DNA of 7,542 nucleotides. It comes from Chitinophagaceae bacterium. GTDB taxonomy: Bacteria > Bacteroidota > Bacteroidia > Chitinophagales > Chitinophagaceae. The notes beneath the pieces were generated by a model, which saw nothing but the letters and a program-made list of their open reading frames with translations, did not search any database and was not told the origin of the DNA. The stretch covers positions 1 through 7,542 of the forward strand of contig PLEB01000325.1 in the NCBI GenBank assembly GCA_003136915.1, written 5' to 3'. Positions 1 to 5,228 of this stretch are shown here, one piece after another. Each line of letters starts with the position of its first letter. Position 1 is the first letter of the stretch. A program made the translations under genes and the position numbers.

Positions 1-512
1 ACATCATACTTCCTATGCCTCAGCGCCATAATATGACCTTCATCGTCCGTTGCCGTTACCTCGAGTTCGTCCGGAAATTCTGCCGGATCTATTACCCAAC
101 TATGATAGCGTCCTGCAGGAAACTGGTCCGGCAGGCCAGCGAACAGGTCGGCTGCCACCTGATTACCGGTTTCATTCCGGCGAATTACTTCCACGGGCAT
201 GGCAACACCATGATACACGGTGGAAAGATTCAGCAATCGTCCGCCAAATACCTCTCCTATGGCCTGGTGGCCCAGGCAAACACCCAGGATGGACTTGCTG
301 GCCGCATATTTTTTTATCAGCGGAAGCAGCAGCCCGGCCTCAACTGGCAGGCCGGGTCCAGGTGATAAAATGATTTTATCATATTGATCTACTTTGTCCA
401 ATCCGATCTGGTCATTCCGGTATACATCCACTTTTTCTGCGGTAATCTTTTCAACCAGGTGAACCAGGTTGTAAGTAAAAGAATCGTAATTATCGAAAAC
501 CAGTATTTTCAT
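1..512 (-). CDS. trpG: Anthranilate synthase component II (glutamine amidotransferase), 3' end cut by window edge
   Basis: This is the class I glutamine amidotransferase subunit that releases ammonia from glutamine for TrpE, the first committed step of tryptophan synthesis in the cytoplasm. The reading frame starts at the ATG at 512-510 (MKILVFDNYDSFTYNLVH, the usual N-terminus of TrpG/PabA) and runs off the window after 170 residues. Visible motifs are the SPGPG oxyanion-strand loop (residues 50-54), the nucleophile Cys79 in GVCLGHQAIGE, and the YHSW segment (136-139) typical of this family. The catalytic His and Glu near the C-terminus lie beyond the window. It follows trpE by 48 nt on the same strand. 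TrpG and PabA cannot be separated by sequence alone; the position after trpE and a Trp-codon leader favours TrpG, though it could serve both pathways. A purine-rich AAAAAAGAA lies just upstream as a weak ribosome binding site. Confidence 0.95.
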   Translation of the reverse strand, partial: MKILVFDNYDSFTYNLVHLVEKITAEKVDVYRNDQIGLDKVDQYDKIILSPGPGLPVEAGLLLPLIKKYAASKSILGVCLGHQAIGEVFGGRLLNLSTVYHGVAMPVEVIRRNETGNQVAADLFAGLPDQFPAGRYHSWVIDPAEFPDELEVTATDDEGHIMALRHRKYD

Positions 513-526
513 CCGTTCTTTTTTAT

Positions 527-539
527 GGTCCGCAGGACC
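527..539 (-). other. Small perfect hairpin in the trpE-trpG spacer
   Basis: In the 48-nt gap between trpE and trpG the transcript can form GGTCC-TGC-GGACC, a 5-bp stem with a 3-nt loop, ending 14 nt before the trpG start codon. No U-tract follows it on the minus strand (it is followed by ATAAAAAAG), so it is not a terminator. It could affect trpG translation or mRNA processing, or be chance. Confidence 0.3.
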
Positions 540-560
540 TGCCTGCCATAATAATTATGC

Positions 561-1970
561 CTAAAGGGTCTCAGCCAGCTGGATGGCCCTTTTTAATGCT
601 CCAAGTTTATGATTCACTTCCTCTAGTTCGTTTGCGGGCTTGCTGGCCGCAACAACACCTGCGCCTGCCTGGTAAGTCAGCGTGTTACCTCTGCTCAACA
701 GGCTACGGATCATGATCGCCTGGGTGCATTCTCCGTCAAATCCGATGAAACCGATACAGCCTCCGTAATAACTTCTCGGTGTGGGCTCATAACCTGCAAT
801 CAGTTCCATTGCCCGGATCTTGGGCGCACCACTCAGGGTTCCTGCAGGGAAAGTAGCCGCCAGCAGTTCAAAGGGATTGCTGTTTTTCCCCAGCTTCCCT
901 TTTACTTCGCTAACCAAATGGATTACATGAGAATAATACTGAACCTCACGGAAATGTGTAACCGAAACTTCATCGCATTTCCTGCTGAGGTCGTTCCGGG
1001 CAAGATCCACCAGCATAACATGTTCCGCATTTTCCTTGGCGTCTTTTACCAGGGCGTCGGCCATTTCCTTATCCACTTCGTCGTTTCCTGTTCTCCGGCA
1101 AGTTCCGGCAATGGGATGCATCACGGCTTTTCCGTCTTTGATCAGCACCTGCGATTCGGGGGATGAGCCCATGAGCCGGTAATCCCCATAATCAAAATAA
1201 AATAAATAAGGGCTTGGATTTACGTTCCGGAGAGCCCGGTATACATTGAATTCATCACCAATAAAAGACAGCTGAAACCTGCGGCTGAGCACGATCTGAA
1301 ATACATCTCCGCGAAGGCAGCTCTTAATTCCTTTTTCAACCATATCCATATATTCCTTGTCCGTGAGATTTGTTCTTTCCTCTCCGATCGCGCGGAATGG
1401 ATAAACAGGTACGTCTTTGGAACGGATCAGTGATTCCACCAACTGCAATTCGCTTTCGGCGTCTGGCACCTGATTTTCACACAAATACAATTCGTCTTTA
1501 AAATGATTGATGGCGATGACGTATTGATAGAGGCGGTAGCGCATCAGCGGAATAACAGGCGCATCCTCTGATTCGGGCAGGTTGATCCTGTCAAAAAATC
1601 TCACAGCATCGAAACAGGTATATCCAAAAAGGCCTTGTGCCGTTTTTACCGGCTTTTCCTTTGCGGTTTCAATATCGAAACGCTGCATATAGTCCCATAA
1701 CATGCCCGAAACTTCGGCGGATCCCAGGTTGATCTTTTCGGTCGGTCTTCCCGGGTATTTAAATTCCATCCGATGGTTATCAGAAATCTCAATTCCTCCG
1801 ATCGCATGGATGCAGATGAAGGAATAACTGTTTTCTGCAGCGTGATAATCTGTGCTTTCCAGCAGCACCGTATCGCGAAACCTGTCGCGCAGCCGGAGAT
1901 AAATACCCACCGGCGTATAAACGTCGGAAAGTATTTTTTTGTAACTGGTCTTTAACTGGATCTTTTTCAT
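561..1970 (-). CDS. trpE: Anthranilate synthase component I
   Basis: This is the large subunit that converts chorismate to anthranilate using ammonia from TrpG. It is 469 residues long, within the usual range. The N-terminal domain carries the LLES tryptophan-binding element (residues 36-39), and NPSPY (251-255) supplies the other part of the classic feedback site, so allosteric inhibition by Trp is expected. The C-terminal chorismate-binding domain shows PIAGT (286-290), DLARNDLSR (322-330), FPAGTLSGAPKIRAME (374-389) and GAGVVAASKPANELEE (436-451). The LLES element and the Trp-codon leader upstream argue for TrpE over PabB or a salicylate/isochorismate synthase. The start at 1970 has a good ribosome binding site, AAGAAGG, four bases upstream. 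The gene lies 47 nt downstream of the attenuator U-tract and is followed by trpG, so it heads the structural trp genes. The stop is TAG. Confidence 0.97.
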   Translation of the reverse strand: MKKIQLKTSYKKILSDVYTPVGIYLRLRDRFRDTVLLESTDYHAAENSYSFICIHAIGGIEISDNHRMEFKYPGRPTEKINLGSAEVSGMLWDYMQRFDIETAKEKPVKTAQGLFGYTCFDAVRFFDRINLPESEDAPVIPLMRYRLYQYVIAINHFKDELYLCENQVPDAESELQLVESLIRSKDVPVYPFRAIGEERTNLTDKEYMDMVEKGIKSCLRGDVFQIVLSRRFQLSFIGDEFNVYRALRNVNPSPYLFYFDYGDYRLMGSSPESQVLIKDGKAVMHPIAGTCRRTGNDEVDKEMADALVKDAKENAEHVMLVDLARNDLSRKCDEVSVTHFREVQYYSHVIHLVSEVKGKLGKNSNPFELLAATFPAGTLSGAPKIRAMELIAGYEPTPRSYYGGCIGFIGFDGECTQAIMIRSLLSRGNTLTYQAGAGVVAASKPANELEEVNHKLGALKRAIQLAETL

Positions 1971-1974
1971 AAAG

Positions 1975-1981
1975 CCTTCTT
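1975..1981 (-). promoter_or_regulatory. Ribosome binding site of trpE
   Basis: AAGAAGG lies four bases before the trpE ATG. It is the clearest Shine-Dalgarno sequence seen in the window and supports the start at 1970. It lies outside the terminator hairpin, so the attenuator probably acts on transcription and not by hiding this site. Confidence 0.6.
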
Positions 1982-2017
1982 AACGATATTTTGTCCCTGC
2001 CCGCTTCCGCCGGACAT

Positions 2018-2045
2018 AAAAAAAGCCCCGGGTAAAACCGGGGCC
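2018..2045 (-). terminator. Intrinsic terminator of the trp attenuator (segments 3:4)
   Basis: The minus-strand RNA reads GCCCCGG (2044-2038), a 6-nt loop UUUUAC, then CCGGGGC (2031-2025), followed by seven U residues (2024-2018). This perfect 7-bp, nearly all-GC stem plus U-tract is a textbook rho-independent terminator. It sits downstream of a Trp-rich leader peptide and 47 nt before trpE, so it is a conditional (attenuation) terminator and not the simple end of the his transcript. It would also stop read-through from hisB when not prevented by the antiterminator. Confidence 0.9.
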
Positions 2046-2100
2046 TGATATGTTTATAACATAGCTATCGCATTACGCGCCCCGATCGGAGTTTGTATGC
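2036..2100 (-). promoter_or_regulatory. trp attenuator: alternative 1:2 and 2:3 (antiterminator) RNA structures
   Basis: Two mutually exclusive folds can be drawn. The 1:2 hairpin pairs GCAUAC (2100-2095), which starts on the last base of the third Trp codon, with GUAAUGC (2076-2070, one bulged A). Inside it, CUCC (2091-2088) pairs with GGGG (2083-2080). The 2:3 antiterminator pairs GAUCGGGGC (2087-2079) with GCCCCGGUU (2044-2036): 9 bp including two G-U pairs. That uses up the 5' arm of the terminator. A ribosome stalled on the Trp codons would cover segment 1 and leave segment 2 free, giving antitermination. A ribosome that reaches the leader stop codon, which lies inside segment 2's outer arm, would block segment 2 and allow termination. 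Pairings are read directly from sequence; the mechanism is inferred from classical enterobacterial trp attenuation. Confidence 0.8.
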
Positions 2101-2135
2101 CACCACCATGTATTATTGATCAGCTTATTTATCAT
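2073..2135 (-). CDS. trpL: trp operon leader peptide
   Basis: A 20-codon open frame, MINKLINNTWWWHTNSDRGA, starts at the ATG at 2135-2133 and ends with TAA at 2075-2073. Codons 10-12 are three consecutive TGG (2108-2100). Trp is the rarest residue in most proteins, so three in a row in a 20-residue frame just before a terminator and trpE is strong evidence of a regulatory leader peptide that senses charged tRNA-Trp. No function of the peptide itself is expected. There is no visible Shine-Dalgarno sequence; the start may lie very close to the 5' end of the transcript. It is too short for ordinary gene finders. Confidence 0.87.
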   Translation of the reverse strand: MINKLINNTWWWHTNSDRGA

Positions 2136-2141
2136 GCTTTG

Positions 2142-2173
2142 CAAATATCCGCGGTAATTTTCAAATTTCCAAA
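2142..2173 (-). promoter_or_regulatory. Candidate Bacteroidota-type promoter of the trp operon
   Basis: TTTG (2173-2170) is followed after 20 nt by GATATTTG (2149-2142). The Bacteroidota sigma-ABfr consensus is TTTG, 19-21 nt, TAnnTTTG, so only the first base of the -7 element differs. It lies right after the hisB stop codon (2183-2181), where a separate trp promoter is needed for attenuation. Transcription would then start roughly at 2140-2136, just before the leader peptide start. The surrounding A/T-rich bases also resemble the repeats near hisB, so the match could be partly fortuitous. Confidence 0.5.
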
Positions 2174-2180
2174 TCAGGTT

Positions 2181-3320
2181 TCACACTACTCCCTTTGTCG
2201 TTGGTAAATAATTGCTCAGCGGATCCCGCTTTATGGCCATCCTGATTGCTTTAGCAAATGCTTTGAAAATGGCTTCAATTTTATGATGCTCATTCTCTCC
2301 GTGGCATTCAATATTCAGGTTGCAACGTGCGGCATCAGAGAAAGATTTAAAGAAATGAAAGAACATTTCCGTAGGCATATCGCCCAGTTTTTCTCTTTGG
2401 AAAGAAGCGTTCCACACGATCCAGGTCCTCCCACCGAAATCAAGCAAAACCCGGGCTTCGGCATCATCCATGGGCAGCGCAAACCCGTAACGTTCCATTC
2501 CCCGCTTGTCGGCCAGTGCCATGGCGAAGGCCTCTCCCAGCGCAATCCCGGTATCTTCGATACTGTGGTGCTCATCAATTTGAAGATCTCCTTTTACCTG
2601 AATGCTCAGGTCCAGTTTTCCATGACGCGCCAGCTGTTCCAGCATATGATCGAAAAAACCAAGACCGGTATGAATATCCGACCTCCCTTGTCCATCTGCA
2701 TTTAATTCGATGCGTATCCTGGTTTCATGGGTATTTCGTTCGTGAACAACATGCCGCAGTCCGGACTTGAGATAAAGATAAATTTCTTCCCAATTCGTGG
2801 TTTCGAGCGCAACTTGTTTTTGCAGGTCGCTTATAGAATCGCTGATCTCTTTTCCTCCCAGCGCAGCATCGTGTTTTATCCAGATGGCCGCACAACCCAG
2901 GTTCCTGGCAAGCTGAACATCCGTGATTCGGTCTCCGATCACGTAGGATCCCGGAATATCGTATTCCTTATTGTTCAGATAGCCCGTGAGCATGCCAATT
3001 CCCGGTTTGCGGTTAGGTGAATGTTCTTCAGGAAAGGATTTATCAATATGAATTCCACTGAAATGAATGCCTTCATTCTCCAGGCTTTTCATGACCAGGT
3101 TTTGAATGGGCCAGAAAGATTTGTCGGGAAAATCCGGAGTACCCAAACCGTCCTGGTTCGTCACCATCACCAATTCATATTCCATTTCACGGGCAATCCT
3201 GCCCATGAATTCAAACATTCCAGGATAAAATTCAAGCTTGGTGAAATCATCAACCTGATAGGTCGGAGGTGCTTCTTTGATCAGCGTTCCATCCCTGTCA
3301 ATAAATAAGATCCTTTTCAT
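2181..3320 (-). CDS. hisB: Bifunctional histidinol-phosphatase / imidazoleglycerol-phosphate dehydratase
   Basis: One 379-residue chain carries two histidine-pathway activities. Residues 1-150 are a HAD-superfamily phosphatase (histidinol-phosphate to histidinol): nucleophile motif DRDGT (8-12), motif II VTNQ (53-56), Lys105 in RKPG, and GDRITD (129-134). Residues about 188-379 are imidazoleglycerol-phosphate dehydratase, with FFDHML (222-227), DEHHSIEDTGIALGEA (249-264) and EHHKIEAIFKAFAKA (344-358) providing the metal-binding histidines and acids. The phosphatase lacks the CxH...CxC zinc loop of the E. coli enzyme; the matching stretch reads DKSFPEEHSPNRKP. The chain is a little longer than E. 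coli HisB (355 residues). The start gives MKRILFIDRDGT, right at the first strand, so it is probably correct although there is no clear ribosome binding site. It is separated from hisC by two unrelated genes, and followed by the trp attenuator instead of hisH. Confidence 0.97.
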   Translation of the reverse strand: MKRILFIDRDGTLIKEAPPTYQVDDFTKLEFYPGMFEFMGRIAREMEYELVMVTNQDGLGTPDFPDKSFWPIQNLVMKSLENEGIHFSGIHIDKSFPEEHSPNRKPGIGMLTGYLNNKEYDIPGSYVIGDRITDVQLARNLGCAAIWIKHDAALGGKEISDSISDLQKQVALETTNWEEIYLYLKSGLRHVVHERNTHETRIRIELNADGQGRSDIHTGLGFFDHMLEQLARHGKLDLSIQVKGDLQIDEHHSIEDTGIALGEAFAMALADKRGMERYGFALPMDDAEARVLLDFGGRTWIVWNASFQREKLGDMPTEMFFHFFKSFSDAARCNLNIECHGENEHHKIEAIFKAFAKAIRMAIKRDPLSNYLPTTKGVV

Positions 3321-3343
3321 TTGCTGGAATTAGAGGGAGAAGA

Positions 3344-3418
3344 GAAATGTGGAAATGTGGAAATTTTTAAATCAGCTATTTCATTTTCATATTTTCACAT
3401 TTTCATTTTCACATTTTT
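3344..3418. repeat. AT-rich direct and inverted repeats between the cytochrome gene and hisB
   Basis: On the plus strand GAAATGTG is repeated in tandem (3344-3351, 3352-3359, partial 3360-3364). After about 30 nt comes a run of TTTTCA-type units containing two CACATTTT copies in inverse orientation (3396-3403 and 3410-3417). The arms can form an imperfect stem in the transcript. The left arm runs over the last codons of the cytochrome gene. There is no U-tract next to a GC stem, so it is not a convincing terminator. No promoter was recognised in this 88-nt gap. Confidence 0.6.
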
Positions 3419-3858
3419 ATCTCGGCCCTCACTGTTTTAACTTCGGATGCTTTAACGGCAGAAGCTTTATTTCCAAAACTCTTTCTTACATAAGTGAGTA
3501 CATTGGCGATTTCATCATCCGTCAATTCCGGATGTGGAGGCATCGTATTTTGAAATTTTTGACCGTCGGTTTCTGTATGTTGATAATTTCCTTTAATCAC
3601 ACATTCAATCAGGTCCCGTTTATTTCCTAAAATGCCCTTGGTTTTGATGAGTGATGGATTCAGATTGGATGAGCCGGCTCCGTCTGCATGGTGACAGGAG
3701 AGGCAGAGGCCGGCATATACTGTCTGTCCTGCTTCCATAGACATTTTCAAAGGAGATTTCTGCGCAACACAATGGTTTGCCTGTGCCAGCAATAGGGCAG
3801 GATTTATTAAAGCGCCAACGAAAAAAAGAATAAGCAGTTGTCTTTGATTACTGATCAT
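3409..3858 (-). CDS. Exported mono-haem c-type cytochrome
   Basis: This 149-residue protein has an N-terminal signal peptide: a hydrophobic stretch at about residues 8-24 and a likely signal peptidase I site after AQA (25-27). One class I cytochrome c domain follows. The haem-binding motif is CLSCH (52-56), within GQTVYAGLCLSCHHADGAG, and Met106 in NTMPPHPELTDDEI is the likely distal axial ligand. The C-terminal helix reads VLTYVRKSFGN (120-130). It should act in the periplasm as a one-electron carrier. Its ATG overlaps the stop codon of the upstream dehydrogenase gene (ATGA, 3858-3855), so the two are probably translationally coupled; the cytochrome is the obvious candidate electron acceptor of that enzyme. 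In some related proteins such a haem domain is fused to the dehydrogenase; here it is separate. No specific gene symbol can be assigned. Confidence 0.92.
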   Translation of the reverse strand: MISNQRQLLILFFVGALINPALLLAQANHCVAQKSPLKMSMEAGQTVYAGLCLSCHHADGAGSSNLNPSLIKTKGILGNKRDLIECVIKGNYQHTETDGQKFQNTMPPHPELTDDEIANVLTYVRKSFGNKASAVKASEVKTVRAEIKM

Positions 3859-5183
3859 GGTGCTTTATAGGTTATTTTCCAGACGGTTCCTTTGGAATCA
3901 TCCGTTACATAAATTGATCCGTCAGGCCCTTCCGCCAATCCGCAGGGACGGTGTACCGTCCGGCCGGATGCCACCTGATCCGGTGTTCCGCCAAATCCAT
4001 TGGCAAATATTTCCCATTTACCTGAAGGCTTGCCATTCTTGAAGGGAACAAATGCAACAAAGAATCCTTCCTGTGGTTCGGGAGCGCGGTTCCAGGATCC
4101 ATGAAAAGCGACAAAGGCACCGTTTTTATATTTTTCAGGAAACTGGCTTCCTGTGTAAAATAGCAATCCGTCAGGTGCAATATGAGCCGGAAAGGCTACC
4201 AGCGGATTTATCGCATCGTTTCCTCCTGTTTTCTTGCCATCGCCTCCGTATTCCGGAGCCAGAATTTTTTTATTCTGGAACCCGTCATAATAAATATATG
4301 GCCAGCCCGCATTATCTCCCTTGTGCAACTCATAAAGACATTCCGCGGGGAGTTCCGCATTTTGCTTTGTCGTATATAATTTAGGAAATATAGATCCCAA
4401 TTGATCCCTTCCATGTTGCATTACAAATAAAGTATTGGTTGCGGTATTCCAATCCAGACCCACCACATTTCTTAAACCGGTAGCATATCGTAAGCCATCT
4501 CCATAGGTCTGGTTGAGTTTGTCTGCCTTGAACTGCCAGATGCCTGCTGCGGAATCCAATACGGGACATGGCTTAATTCCCATCGAGCCTGTTTGCCTGT
4601 CTTCTATCTGGCAGGAATTTGAAAAGGCGCCGATGTTGACATATATATTGCCATCATTATCCAGGCGGATTGCTTTGGGCTCATGCTCATTACGTGCGAT
4701 GAGACCGGTTACTATTTTTTCCGGGCTTTTTGGATTGCTTACCGTGCCATCGCTGTTCAGTTTATACCTGAATACCTCTTCATCAGAAGAAGCATATAAA
4801 TATCCGTTCTTGACCGCTATTCCGGTTCCCTCAAAATCGCCGAATTCAGCTTCCTGATCGGCCACTCCATCGCCATTATTATCTTTCAGCTGAACAATTG
4901 CTTTCCCATTTTTCTTTGACGCAAGTTTCACATAAACGTATCCGCTGGATGTTACGGCAATATGACGGGCCTTGCCAAGGCCGCCGGCAAATATTGTTGC
5001 GTTGAATCCGGCCGGCATGGTTATAGTAACATCCGGAGAAGGAAGTTCCGGCTTTGATATGGCCAGCGTATCATTTGCTGGTGCCGCTGCAGAATCCATG
5101 TTATTTGTTTCGCCGGGTTTTCCATTGCATGAAGCCGCGATCAGAAGGATCATGCAGCATATTTTATTTCTGATTTGTTTCAT
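3855..5183 (-). CDS. PQQ-dependent sugar (sorbosone/glucose) dehydrogenase-like lipoprotein
   Basis: This 442-residue protein begins with a lipoprotein signal: a hydrophobic core MILLIAAS followed by Cys19, then a low-complexity N/A/S/P-rich linker to about residue 50. The rest resembles the six-bladed beta-propeller of the glucose/sorbosone dehydrogenase family, which oxidises sugars or aldoses with pyrroloquinoline quinone and calcium. Family-like segments are an EF-hand-like loop DNNGDGVAD (101-109), His168 in HEPKAIRL (candidate catalytic base), GLRN (236-239, matching the PQQ-contacting Arg-Asn), GDNAGWPY (289-296), FHGSWNR (360-366) and HRPCGLAEGPDGSIYVTDD (411-429). Substrate cannot be told from sequence, and PQQ use is inferred from family membership. 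It lies 45 nt after hisC and overlaps the cytochrome c gene by four bases, suggesting a dehydrogenase-cytochrome pair anchored outside the cytoplasm. Its place inside a histidine cluster is unusual. Confidence 0.87.
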   Translation of the reverse strand: MKQIRNKICCMILLIAASCNGKPGETNNMDSAAAPANDTLAISKPELPSPDVTITMPAGFNATIFAGGLGKARHIAVTSSGYVYVKLASKKNGKAIVQLKDNNGDGVADQEAEFGDFEGTGIAVKNGYLYASSDEEVFRYKLNSDGTVSNPKSPEKIVTGLIARNEHEPKAIRLDNDGNIYVNIGAFSNSCQIEDRQTGSMGIKPCPVLDSAAGIWQFKADKLNQTYGDGLRYATGLRNVVGLDWNTATNTLFVMQHGRDQLGSIFPKLYTTKQNAELPAECLYELHKGDNAGWPYIYYDGFQNKKILAPEYGGDGKKTGGNDAINPLVAFPAHIAPDGLLFYTGSQFPEKYKNGAFVAFHGSWNRAPEPQEGFFVAFVPFKNGKPSGKWEIFANGFGGTPDQVASGRTVHRPCGLAEGPDGSIYVTDDSKGTVWKITYKAP

Positions 5184-5228
5184 ATAAACCTGATTTTAAG
5201 TATAATGAGTAAAATTATGCAATTCGGA

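Noticed and set aside
15..373. Two overlapping plus-strand open frames of over 100 codons
   Set aside because: Both are antisense to trpG, whose protein sequence is unmistakable on the minus strand.
2084..2091. CCGATCGG-type palindrome (plus CCGATCGG at 2082-2089) as an operator for a Trp repressor
   Set aside because: It is fully accounted for by the antiterminator and 1:2 hairpin segments and lies within the leader coding sequence, downstream of the candidate promoter.
2283..2705. 140-codon plus-strand open frame opposite hisB
   Set aside because: It is antisense to strongly conserved HisB sequence, shows no recognisable motif and has no start signal; it is a shadow of hisB codon structure.
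3321..3408. Terminator between the cytochrome gene and hisB
   Set aside because: The possible stem is A/T-rich and imperfect with no U-tract immediately after it, unlike the clear terminator at 2018-2045.
5184..5228. Possible promoter in the hisC-dehydrogenase gap (minus strand TATACTTA)
   Set aside because: It matches the Bacteroidota -7 element poorly, and no TTTG lies at the right distance; the 45-nt gap fits operon read-through equally well.
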